Of a stretch of DNA of 20,222 nt, positions 13,816 to 20,222 are shown piece after piece. This DNA comes from a virus, in the IMG/VR virus record IMGVR_UViG_3300021083_000337, positions 1 through 20,222 of that record; one strand, written 5' to 3'. The position numbers and the translations under genes are program-made. The notes beneath the pieces are model-generated. The model was not told where the DNA came from and did not search any database. It was given only the letters and a program-made list of their open reading frames with translations. Position 1 is the first letter of the stretch. Each line of letters begins with the position of its first letter.

Positions 13816-14067
13816 ATGGCATATTTTCCAACATACATTAAAAACGATAACCAGGAAAATTATAACGAACAGATTAATCAGTCGCTTCGCTTTAATTTGA
13901 GTGACGATGGGTGGAAGGTTCCGCAATTAACGTCAGCGCAGATTCAACAGATAGCGCCAAGTTTCCCGGATGGTTCTCTGTGGTACTGCACTGACCATTC
14001 GCCACCAGTTTATGTAGGATTAATTTCAGGGGCGCTCGTAAAGTTTACGACTGCTTCATTTCCATAA
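13816..14067 (+). CDS. 83-aa protein after gp10, likely minor tail component
   Basis: The frame opens upstream inside the gp10 gene, but the likely start is ATG 13816 (MAYFPTYIKNDNQENYNEQI), just after the gp10 stop at 13808; the ribosome site (TAGGG) is weak, so coupling with gp10 is probable. The sequence has RFNLSDDGWKVPQLTSAQIQ and ends with PDGSLWYCTDHSPPVYVGLI plus SGALVKFTTASFP, a pattern I recall from small phage structural proteins whose DGTLWYdT..G...KF ending is repeated in fibre-linked domains. A tail or ejection accessory role is inferred from position; the protein is unnamed. Confidence 0.65.
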   Translation: MAYFPTYIKNDNQENYNEQINQSLRFNLSDDGWKVPQLTSAQIQQIAPSFPDGSLWYCTDHSPPVYVGLISGALVKFTTASFP

Positions 14068-14080
14068 GGAGTAATTAGAA

Positions 14081-15037
14081 ATGGGATTTGGTTCATTTTT
14101 AGGTTTAGCGAAAGCAGCACTTCCTTTAGCGTCTTCGTTCGTTGGCGGCGGAAGAAAAGGGGGCGGTAATCCAGCAGATGCTGCGATGCCTTATATGCAA
14201 GGCAGTAGCGAGGAGGCTAAGAAATGGCTAATGCCGTATGTGAGTATGGGAGAATCCAACCAGGCCTTGGCCAAGAGCGAGTGGGACAAGCTTAATAATA
14301 TGTATTCAAATGAGCATAGAGATCTCTATGCGGGAATGCCAAATGCATACGATAAATATAAAGACCTCTACGCTGATGCACCCTATAAGAGCCAATATGA
14401 AGGTATGGGACAGGATCCAATAGAGTTTATCGATAGAATCATGAAAGGATATCAGCCCTCTAAAGGTTATTCCCTAAAAGAAAAAAGAGCATTAGGCGCA
14501 CAGAGAAATAGCGCAGCATCTGGTGGCTTTGCAGGAACCCAATTTGACCAGGAGAATCAAGCGCAGACCGCGAAGGATTTAATGGGAGAAGACATTCAGC
14601 AGTACTTAAGCAATATCCTTGGGGTACAGAATCAAGGTCTAGAAGGAATGGAAAGACTGCTTGGCGGCAGAGAACGCGCCCAGTCAGAACAGATTGGCGG
14701 TAATGAAAGATATATTGGAAACCAACTAGCCGGGCAAGAACGCGCGCAAAACGAAAGGTTTGGTGGAAGAGAACGAGCTGGTGCGGGACAAGCTAATCAC
14801 TATGAGAATAGTGCGGATAGAAGTTTCAGGGCCGCTGAACAATTGGCTCAAATTCTCGCAGGTAATCAGAATCAGATGGCAGGAGCTGCATTCCAAGGTT
14901 CCAGACAGAACAATGCTAACCAACAAACGCAGCGCGGCAATGTTATATCGGGTATCAGTGACTTGCTTGGCGGCATTCAAGGAATGAACCAAGGCACGAG
15001 CCAAAGACAGCAACCTAATAGATTTAGGAGGTTTTAA
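14081..15037 (+). CDS. Putative ejection protein with four 11-residue repeats
   Basis: A 318-aa product from ATG 14081 with AAGGAG (14066-14071) upstream. A glycine-rich hydrophobic N-terminus (MGFGSFLGLAKAALPLASSF, then VGGGRKGGG) is followed by a helical middle and a Q/N/G-rich tail. Residues 195-238 consist of four perfectly phased 11-mers: GGRERAQSEQI, GGNERYIGNQL, AGQERAQNERF and GGRERAGAGQA, the period of hendecad coiled coils or amphipathic helices. P22 carries three ejection proteins (gp7, gp16, gp20) that enter the host membrane; this is the first of three adjacent candidates in the same order of position. Sequence similarity to P22 is not evident, so naming is by synteny and composition. 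Confidence 0.6.
   Translation: MGFGSFLGLAKAALPLASSFVGGGRKGGGNPADAAMPYMQGSSEEAKKWLMPYVSMGESNQALAKSEWDKLNNMYSNEHRDLYAGMPNAYDKYKDLYADAPYKSQYEGMGQDPIEFIDRIMKGYQPSKGYSLKEKRALGAQRNSAASGGFAGTQFDQENQAQTAKDLMGEDIQQYLSNILGVQNQGLEGMERLLGGRERAQSEQIGGNERYIGNQLAGQERAQNERFGGRERAGAGQANHYENSADRSFRAAEQLAQILAGNQNQMAGAAFQGSRQNNANQQTQRGNVISGISDLLGGIQGMNQGTSQRQQPNRFRRF
14663..14794 (+). repeat. Four tandem 33-bp (11-codon) repeats in ejection-protein gene
   Basis: Four consecutive 33-base units code for (G/A)G(R/N/Q)ER followed by six variable residues. Protein identity is clear but codons differ, for example GGCGGCAGAGAACGC against GCCGGGCAAGAACGC, so the array is old or selected at protein level. It may mark expansion by slippage. 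Confidence 0.7.
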
Positions 15038-15039
15038 TC

Positions 15040-16050
15040 GTGTTCTACAATAACTTTGCAGGAATTGAGCCCTTACAAGCCGACACAAGCTCAAGAGACA
15101 TGATGAAGCGTATGTTGGAAGCGCAGTACGCACCCCAAGAAAGAGAAGACAAGAGTATTATTAGCGGCGCAAAGGCTAAGTATGCTGAAGAGAACGAAAG
15201 AGCGCGCCATGAGGACTTGATGTCACAGGCGTTGGCAAGAAGGGCAAGAACCGAAGCATCTTATGGTAGAGATGGCGGTTCTGGCGGTGGAAAAAAACAA
15301 TATGCTCCAAGTGGTTTAGCAAAATTGATGCTAGAGAGAAATGATGTGGAAGAAGGATTTCTTCCTGGCAGTAATAGAAGCATAGAGCTTACTCCTGAAC
15401 AACAAGAAGAGTACATGGGGCGATTGGATTTGCAAATTCAAAAGACCTCTACCGATGTTAAGACTCGTGATAAAAGCTTACAAGCATCTAACCTACAAAA
15501 GTCTATGGACGCTTTAAATACAGATGATATAACTCGTTATTCAGGTCCTAAAGGCGCAATAAAATTAAAATATGAGCAGGCAAAAGATTTGGCTGGAAAC
15601 CCATCAGAAGAATATTTGAGGTACAAAGAAGCGTTAATTGCGAGTGAATATGAAACATCGGAATTAAGACAATTCTTTGGTGACTCAATTACACCACAAG
15701 TTAGAGAGCATTTGCAGATGTTATCTAACCCAAGCGCATTAAATTTGAGTCCAGAAGCGGCGAGAAAGCAGATTGAAAAATCTCGCGCAATCATTGCGAA
15801 GCAATTGAAAACATATACAGAATCTCTAAAGAGCACCAAGCCCTACAAAGGGAAGGAAGAAGTTGAGGAGCAGGAGGCAGCTAAGATTTCTAAGGCATTA
15901 ACTAATGCGGAACAAGGCGCTATGCAACCTCCAATTGAAGAACAATCCATGCAAGGAACACCTGCTACGGTCACTATCAGAAATCCAAGAACTGGTGAGA
16001 CTAAAACTATTCCTTTTCAAGAGGCCATGAGAATGGGGTTAATGAAATGA
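15040..16050 (+). CDS. 336-aa coiled-coil protein, putative ejection protein
   Basis: Starts at GTG 15040, chosen because the near-consensus AGGAGGTT (15027-15034) lies just upstream, ending 5 bases before it. Highly charged and helical throughout: DMMKRMLEAQYAPQEREDKS, KAKYAEENERARHEDLMSQA, then after a glycine linker (GGSGGGKK) further helices. The end, TPATVTIRNPRTGETKTIPF followed by QEAMRMGLMK, is a small compact motif I recall at the C-termini of large phage virion proteins. No catalytic motif is seen. It lies between two other ejection candidates, 2 bases after the first and with an ATGA overlap to the next, so all three are made together. Function is inferred from synteny with the P22 ejection block. 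Confidence 0.55.
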   Translation: MFYNNFAGIEPLQADTSSRDMMKRMLEAQYAPQEREDKSIISGAKAKYAEENERARHEDLMSQALARRARTEASYGRDGGSGGGKKQYAPSGLAKLMLERNDVEEGFLPGSNRSIELTPEQQEEYMGRLDLQIQKTSTDVKTRDKSLQASNLQKSMDALNTDDITRYSGPKGAIKLKYEQAKDLAGNPSEEYLRYKEALIASEYETSELRQFFGDSITPQVREHLQMLSNPSALNLSPEAARKQIEKSRAIIAKQLKTYTESLKSTKPYKGKEEVEEQEAAKISKALTNAEQGAMQPPIEEQSMQGTPATVTIRNPRTGETKTIPFQEAMRMGLMK

Positions 16051-17309
16051 ATGATTACAGTGGATGGGAATTAGTTCCCTTTGATGAAGCGCAAGGTCGT
16101 GCACCACAGCAGTCCCAAGCCAACGATTATAGTGGTTGGGAAGTAGTTGGGAGCCAACAGCAGCCTGAGCGACAAGAACCTATGTGGGAATCTGCTGTAA
16201 CCGCATTTAATAAGCCTTTCGAAAAGCTAGCTCATGGCATATTGCAACCGGCGTTAGAGAATGGATATGTTCCCGATTCTTTAAGGAGGGGTTCAGAGGA
16301 TGTTGCTGGTAGAAGAGCTAGGGCCTATGAACAATCAGAACGTCAGAACCCTATGTCAGCTTTGCTGGGCTCCCTGTTAGGGGAAGGCGCATTAGCAGCC
16401 CCATCAATTGCTGGTGGTGGCGGAATCCTTGCACAGATATTGCGTGGAGCAGGCGCTGGAGCTGCAAGAGGTGGTGCAGAATATGCGCGCCCAGAAGAAT
16501 CGAGGTTAGAGAATGCCTTGACTGGCGGCGCTATTGGTGGCGCGACTGGTGCGATACCTGGTGTAGCCAAGGGGCTATTAAAAGGGGTTAAAGGAATTCC
16601 AAGAGCAGCAAAGGCTGTTTATAATGCGCCAAAAAACACCGCCGGTTTTATAAAAAATGCCTTTGCTGGGACAGATACAAAAGTTGGAAAAAAGGTTATT
16701 GAGAATACTAAAGCTGCCAAAAGATTATATAATGAAAAATACTCTGGTTTTTTTAAAGAGGCAAAGGATGCTGGTGTTTCAAAGTTAGACCCTTCAAAAG
16801 TAGATACAGGTAGCGTAAGGAAATTTTCTACAGAAAAAAATAGGGAAATGTTTTCAAAGTTTCTTGAGAACCCTACACTTAAAAATGCTCATGAAGCCAG
16901 TAAAGAGGTCAGATCTTTGGCTAGGTCCTTTGAAAAAGGCGGTAAATCTAAATATAAAACCAATGCAATAAAATCTTTAAATAAGACGCAGAAACAAATA
17001 GAAAGAACTATGGACCGGGCTTTAAAAAAGTCTTCAAATCCCGGCTTAAGTGGTCAAATGAAAAAAATTGATTCTGGCTATGCTAAAGATGTTATCCCAT
17101 ATTCTGAAAATAGGCTTATAAAAAAGAGCCTCGCCGGAAAACTTTTACCAGCAGACTTGGGGGGAAGACTTAAAGGTCAAGATGAGTTTAGAGCTGAGCT
17201 AATGCATTTATTCCCAGAGATAGGCGCAAATGAAACAGCCAAACAAATAGGTAAATGGGGTACTGGGGGGTCGATAGGTCTAACCGGGCTTGCAAAGTTG
17301 TTCTTATGA
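16047..17309 (+). CDS. 420-aa putative DNA-ejection protein with glycine-zipper-like region
   Basis: ATG 16047 overlaps the preceding stop as ATGA. The N-terminus has a duplicated motif: NDYSGWELV at 2-10 and NDYSGWEVV at 26-34. A long A/G-rich segment (104-180: ALLGSLLGEGALAAPSIAGG, ILAQILRGAGAGAARGGAEY, LTGGAIGGATGAIPGVAKGL) has the small-residue spacing of glycine zippers and could insert into or cross membranes. The C-terminal half is basic and helical (KAAKRLYNEKYSGFFKEAKD and SLNKTQKQIERTMDRALKKS). This mix suits an ejection protein that forms a channel for phage DNA, like P22 gp16/gp20. The gene is the last of the plus-strand block and ends 2 bases from the convergent minus-strand cassette. 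Confidence 0.6.
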   Translation: MNDYSGWELVPFDEAQGRAPQQSQANDYSGWEVVGSQQQPERQEPMWESAVTAFNKPFEKLAHGILQPALENGYVPDSLRRGSEDVAGRRARAYEQSERQNPMSALLGSLLGEGALAAPSIAGGGGILAQILRGAGAGAARGGAEYARPEESRLENALTGGAIGGATGAIPGVAKGLLKGVKGIPRAAKAVYNAPKNTAGFIKNAFAGTDTKVGKKVIENTKAAKRLYNEKYSGFFKEAKDAGVSKLDPSKVDTGSVRKFSTEKNREMFSKFLENPTLKNAHEASKEVRSLARSFEKGGKSKYKTNAIKSLNKTQKQIERTMDRALKKSSNPGLSGQMKKIDSGYAKDVIPYSENRLIKKSLAGKLLPADLGGRLKGQDEFRAELMHLFPEIGANETAKQIGKWGTGGSIGLTGLAKLFL

Positions 17310-17311
17310 AA

Positions 17312-17395
17312 TTAAATATCTTTATCAATAACGCTCAGCGTGAGCCATACCATAAAACACACAGCACTTATTGTGAAAAGTATTATACCAATCAT
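17312..17395 (-). CDS. 27-aa single-helix membrane peptide
   Basis: A tiny gene from ATG 17395-17393 to TAA 17314-17312. The start overlaps the stop of the upstream minus-strand gene as ATGA and has an excellent GAGGAG site (17402-17407 region). The product, MIGIILFTISAVCFMVWLTL followed by SVIDKDI, is one hydrophobic helix with a short acidic end, outside the cytoplasm or inside depending on orientation. The ribosome site and overlap argue for real translation. Third gene of the cassette; function unknown, but small helix-only peptides of this size can modulate membrane partners encoded beside them. Confidence 0.55.
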   Translation of the reverse strand: MIGIILFTISAVCFMVWLTLSVIDKDI

Positions 17396-17667
17396 TTTAT
17401 TTTCTCCTCAATTATTGTTAATCGGTATTTAACTTCTGTCATTTCGTGTGATAAGTCCCACACTCGTGCAAGTGTAAATCCACCTATTATTATTATGATT
17501 GACCCGAATACACTTATAACTCTACTGCTAGCAAAATCTTTAACCAAATCGTTAACTTTAGTCATGAATGAATTTTCAAGAATGTCTGTCATGGATCGTG
17601 CTGTTATCGGGTCGACACCAGCGCGTATGTATGCATCATATATTTCTAATGTGTTCAAATGGCTCAT
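17392..17667 (-). CDS. 91-aa membrane protein, DUF1640-like N-terminal motif
   Basis: ATG at 17667-17665 follows directly on the stop of the upstream gene (TAAATG), with GGGTGG as a weak ribosome site. MSHLNTLEIYDAYIRAGVDP (1-20) matches the N-terminus of the 17668 and 2364 proteins. One membrane helix lies at about 49-68 (RVISVFGSIIIIIGGFTLAR), followed by a short coiled coil (LSHEMTEVKYRLTIIEEKIK), so here the anchor precedes the coil, the reverse of the 2364 protein. It belongs to a minus-strand cassette inserted between ejection and fibre genes. Likely forms hetero-oligomers with its neighbours (inference); no function is known to me. Confidence 0.65.
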   Translation of the reverse strand: MSHLNTLEIYDAYIRAGVDPITARSMTDILENSFMTKVNDLVKDFASSRVISVFGSIIIIIGGFTLARVWDLSHEMTEVKYRLTIIEEKIK

Positions 17668-17910
17668 TTATACCACCCACTTAGATATTAGAGGGAACAA
17701 AAGAAGAGTTATCAAAGTTCCTGCAACCAAATACACGAAGAACATTTTTAGGTCATATTCAAGTTTATTTAAAGCAGTAGTTAACACATCGGTTGTCACT
17801 GCAGAATCGAAACCTGAATTTAGTGCATATACGTGCGCCTCAGCTTGCTGTTCTGGTACACCAGAAGCTATTAAGTTTTTGTATGTCTTTAGCGTATTAA
17901 TATGCTCCAC
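17668..17910 (-). CDS. 80-aa membrane protein, DUF1640-like, first gene of cassette
   Basis: Starts at GTG 17910-17908 with GAGGA (17918-17922 region) upstream. MEHINTLKTYKNLIASGVPE (1-20) followed by QQAEAHVYALNSGF shares the pattern NTL..Y..(L/Y)I..GV......A with the 17392 protein and with the plus-strand protein at 2364. A short amphipathic stretch (ALNKLEYDLKM) leads to one C-terminal membrane helix at about 58-77 (FFVYLVAGTLITLLLFPLIS). It is the first gene behind the minus-strand promoter at 17947-17974. The family occurs in bacteria and phages with no settled role; a membrane-anchored oligomer is the safest description. Confidence 0.65.
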   Translation of the reverse strand: MEHINTLKTYKNLIASGVPEQQAEAHVYALNSGFDSAVTTDVLTTALNKLEYDLKMFFVYLVAGTLITLLLFPLISKWVV

Positions 17911-17946
17911 TTTCTTTTCCTCGTTATATTCTTACCCAACTAACTT

Positions 17947-17974
17947 AGTATACCATATGTATAAAAAAATGCAA
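17947..17974 (-). promoter_or_regulatory. Sigma70-like promoter for the minus-strand membrane cassette
   Basis: On the minus strand TTGCAT (17974-17969) is followed after 16 bases by TATACT (17952-17947), four and five of six to consensus. The spacer is very A/T-rich. It lies about 37 bases before the GTG start and gives the cassette transcription independent of the plus-strand late genes. Confidence 0.55.
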
Positions 17975-18045
17975 ATATTTCTTTCGAAAAGTGCATATAC
18001 TTGTATAAATGGAATTGCAGCTACATCTTTAAGGGAGTTTAAATT
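17975..18045 (+). promoter_or_regulatory. Leader of the tail-fibre gene, weak promoter candidate
   Basis: TATAAA at 18004-18009 is a fair -10, but the region about 17 bases upstream (TTTCGA 17982-17987) is a poor -35. AAGGGAG (18030-18036) is the fibre ribosome site. The fibre gene needs a promoter here if the minus-strand cassette interrupts the late transcript, so this is the place to look. Confidence 0.3.
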
Positions 18046-20169
18046 ATGGCCTTAAATCCACTCTATGTAACAGGCCCAGAACTGGAAGATTTTTTCATTG
18101 ATAAAGACACTGGGCTTCCTCTCGCGGGTGGTTTAGTTTACTTCTGGGAAGATGCATCACGCACAACTCCTAAACTTGTATACGAGATTTCTGGCTCTCC
18201 TCCAAACTATACTTATTCCGCATTGCCCAATCCAATTGTATTAAGTTCAGTTGGAACATTTCAGGATGATACCGGAAACAACATTGCTGTATATTATTAT
18301 CCTTGGGATACATCAACTCCACCTGTATTGCAGCTATATTATATTTCTGTTTATAACTCTTTCGGTGTTGAACAGTTCACAAGAGAAGCATGGCCTTACA
18401 ATTTAGCAATTGCATCTGGCGGAAGCACGTTAAACGGTCAGTACAACATCAGCAATATGCTGACAAACCCAGGATTTGCTGAAGTATTATTTATTCCAGC
18501 GAATGGGGATGTTATTTCATTTTCAGGAGCAGGGTCACTAAGTGTGGCAATTGCGCCCGGCTGGACCATAAATATCACATATACCGGAACAGGAACCGTA
18601 ACAATCGCACAGAACTCTATTACTGGCTCATCGAGTTATCCTGGAAATCCGCCTTACTCTTTGACCATAACCCCGGGAGCTAATATATCAGGGCTAACAT
18701 TAAGCCAGCAATTAACAAGCAATCCTGGTATATGGTCTGATACATCCGGTACGAATGGATATGTGGCTACATCAATGTTATTGGCACCTATGAGTTCCGC
18801 TAGCATTGCATATGCGCCATCAACTGGAACCATTACTCAACTTTTGTCAGGCACAAATGGATTGGGAACTTATCAAGAATTTAATGCGACAGTAGAATTA
18901 CCAGCATCAAATAATACATCTAACTCTAATGTCGGTTATTCTACTATTGTAATTACGTTACCTGTGGGAGCTGCAACGACATTAAGTAATATTCAAGTGT
19001 GTGGCTTGGAATCAAACATTAGTGGGATAGTCTATGAGCAGACTCCAGTTAATCGTCAGATTGACCAGATGTTTAATTATTACTTCCCTTTATTGGCTTA
19101 TAAGCCTATCCCTAGTTGCTTAACAGGTTGGGACTTTCCGACTAATCCTGCTCAATTTTTAACAAGCTCTGGGGGCCCATTTGCTACGGGCGCTAACACT
19201 TCAAACTATGTGTGGGACCAGACAATCATATTCCAGAATACAAATAGTGGTTTTACGTTTGCTAGGGGTTCATCTACCATTGGTTCGACTGGGTTACAAA
19301 TATCGATGGTTGAAAATAGTTCAATTGCAATTATTCAATATCTTGACCAGGCGCAAACTAGGGAACTGCTAATTGGGGGAACAGGGAGATTATCTGTAAA
19401 TGTTTCTGCAACCACTTCAAGCTCTTCATTAGTAAGTACAATATCACTATGGATATGTACTGGTAATAGCTTGCCTAATATGGGCGCAAATGCTTCTTTA
19501 GTTGCAACATTATCATCAACTGGAAAACCCGCAACATTAAATGGAACCTGGGTAGAAATACCAAGAAGCAATTTGGGGGATGCAACATTTTCACTTGCGC
19601 CTCTTGCAAATAATGTTCCGTCATTTGGATTTAATGGTTGGGACTTTCCGACAACCGCCATACCACTTACTGCACATTTCTTTGCTATAGTGGTTGGAAT
19701 AGTAAATCCAGTATCAAGCACAGAAGGCGTAATTTTTGATTCTATTTCTCTGGTACCAGGAGACATTCCGACTGTTCCAGCGCCTCAAACCCCGGATGAA
19801 GTGCTAAGGGAATGTCAACGGTATTATAGAAGCTCTTTTCCAATCGGAACGGCACCGGCAACCGAAGTCGGAGCCAACACGGGATGCTTAAATTTCCCTG
19901 CTACAACGACAACTACCGGAAACCAATTCAGTCAGACTGTATTTTATGGATCACAAATGCGCGTTAGCCCGTCCATTACTTTCTATAACCCTGTTCACAA
20001 TAACGCACAGGCTTATGACGTAACAGTAACGGGTGACTGCTCTATGACGGCGTCATTTAATAATAACGCCAATGGTTTTTGCGTGAGCTGTAATGGAAAT
20101 GCGAGCACCGCTATTGGGGATGCACTCCAGGTCCACTATTCTGCCGATGCAAGATTAGGAATTGTTTAA
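18046..20169 (+). CDS. Tail fibre / receptor-binding protein
   Basis: A 707-aa product from ATG 18046 behind AAGGGAG. The N-terminal domain (ELEDFFIDKDTGLPLAGGLV, YFWEDASRTTPKLVYEISGS, PNYTYSALPNPIVLSSVGTF) is an attachment module I recall from fibres of environmental phages; it ends near residue 123. A T/S/G/N-rich beta region follows, then a jelly-roll-like domain (about 355-580) containing GWDFPT at both 361-366 and 531-536. The end has a EVLRECQRYYRSSFPIGTAP helix and a final beta domain, the usual host-contacting tip. The fibre binds a surface glycan or protein of the host. No endosialidase or lyase residues were identified, so it appears to be non-enzymatic. Confidence 0.8.
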   Translation: MALNPLYVTGPELEDFFIDKDTGLPLAGGLVYFWEDASRTTPKLVYEISGSPPNYTYSALPNPIVLSSVGTFQDDTGNNIAVYYYPWDTSTPPVLQLYYISVYNSFGVEQFTREAWPYNLAIASGGSTLNGQYNISNMLTNPGFAEVLFIPANGDVISFSGAGSLSVAIAPGWTINITYTGTGTVTIAQNSITGSSSYPGNPPYSLTITPGANISGLTLSQQLTSNPGIWSDTSGTNGYVATSMLLAPMSSASIAYAPSTGTITQLLSGTNGLGTYQEFNATVELPASNNTSNSNVGYSTIVITLPVGAATTLSNIQVCGLESNISGIVYEQTPVNRQIDQMFNYYFPLLAYKPIPSCLTGWDFPTNPAQFLTSSGGPFATGANTSNYVWDQTIIFQNTNSGFTFARGSSTIGSTGLQISMVENSSIAIIQYLDQAQTRELLIGGTGRLSVNVSATTSSSSLVSTISLWICTGNSLPNMGANASLVATLSSTGKPATLNGTWVEIPRSNLGDATFSLAPLANNVPSFGFNGWDFPTTAIPLTAHFFAIVVGIVNPVSSTEGVIFDSISLVPGDIPTVPAPQTPDEVLRECQRYYRSSFPIGTAPATEVGANTGCLNFPATTTTTGNQFSQTVFYGSQMRVSPSITFYNPVHNNAQAYDVTVTGDCSMTASFNNNANGFCVSCNGNASTAIGDALQVHYSADARLGIV

Positions 20170-20192
20170 TTAATTTATAAGGAGTTTAATGA

Positions 20193-20222
20193 ATGGCCAC
20201 TAACTATAATGTAAATCGAACA
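20193..20222 (+). CDS. Start of next gene, 5' partial, unknown
   Basis: ATG 20193 lies 8 bases after AAGGAG (20179-20184) and the frame reads MATNYNVNRT to the window edge. An ATG at 20189 meets a stop after four codons. Only ten codons are visible, so no function can be given; placement after the fibre suggests a fibre chaperone, second fibre or lysis gene. Confidence 0.55.
   Translation, partial: MATNYNVNRT

Noticed and set aside
14726-15133. Minus-strand frame of 135 codons
   Set aside because: Lies opposite two ejection genes, has no ribosome site and a composition explained by the repeats in the plus-strand gene.
17333-17345. Hairpin GCTCA-GCG-TGAGC at the convergent gene end, considered as a bidirectional terminator
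   Set aside because: Only five base pairs, no T-run on either strand and located inside the 27-aa coding region.
17255-18055. Plus-strand reading frame of 266 codons across the membrane cassette
   Set aside because: It lacks a ribosome site, overlaps the ejection gene and the whole minus-strand cassette, and its translation has no recognisable domain; the minus-strand genes have proper starts, ribosome sites and shared motifs.
19335-19766. Minus-strand frame of 143 codons opposite the fibre gene
   Set aside because: No start signal; it mirrors a T/S-rich fibre segment and has no independent neighbours.
1-20222. CRISPR arrays, tRNA genes, integrase, attachment sites
   Set aside because: No regularly spaced identical repeats, no cloverleaf-like segment and no recombinase were recognised by reading; subtle cases could be missed without a scan.

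Overview
The window is part of a short-tailed, P22-like bacteriophage genome (podovirus morphology) or prophage. It carries the complete P22-type morphogenesis block in canonical order: small terminase, large terminase, a 723-residue portal, scaffold, P22-type coat, head-to-tail adaptor (gp4 position), gp10-like tail hub, ejection proteins and tail fibre. No bacterial housekeeping gene is visible. The DNA is moderately AT-rich, genes are tightly packed and mostly have good Shine-Dalgarno sequences. The host cannot be assigned. P22-like tails and the small proteins resembling DUF1640 suggest a Gram-negative, probably proteobacterial, host (inference).

Layout. (1) Bases 1-118 are an almost T-free stretch that interrupts a conserved gene and looks like a contig-end artefact. 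(2) Bases 119-1707 on the minus strand form a recombination operon: a 99-aa unknown protein, an Exo VIII/RecE-type PD-(D/E)XK nuclease, a 62-aa two-helix membrane protein and a RecT-like annealing protein cut by the artefact. A good minus-strand promoter lies at 1753-1781. (3) Bases 1798-2324 on the plus strand hold two tandem ribbon-helix-helix (RHH) proteins, the first short and easily missed, plus a 64-aa unknown. A pair of direct repeats 10 bp apart overlaps the divergent promoter and is a candidate operator. (4) Bases 2364-3835 carry a small coiled-coil/membrane protein, a zinc-ribbon protein, TerS and an unknown protein with a possible frameshifted tail. (5) Bases 3840-14067 run TerL, portal, two small proteins, scaffold (with its own likely promoter), coat, a hairpin, a 265-aa putative virion protein, adaptor, gp10 hub and an 83-aa protein. 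(6) Bases 14081-17309 encode three low-complexity, translationally coupled proteins, probably the ejection (DNA-transfer) proteins. (7) Bases 17312-17910 hold a minus-strand cassette of three tiny membrane proteins. Two of them share an N-terminal motif with the plus-strand protein at 2364. (8) Bases 18046-20169 encode a 707-aa tail fibre, and another gene begins at 20193.

How it fits together. The left operon repairs or recombines phage DNA, and the RHH pair probably regulates the divergent region. The terminase pumps DNA through the portal into a scaffold-built coat shell; adaptor and gp10 close the vertex, the fibre binds the host and the ejection proteins escort DNA inward. Most worth a second look are the scattered family of small membrane proteins (2364, 17668, 17392), the RHH pair with its operator-like repeats, the flagellin-hook-like insertion in the adaptor, and the four exact 11-residue repeats in the first ejection protein. 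Lysis, integrase and replication genes were not recognised in this window.
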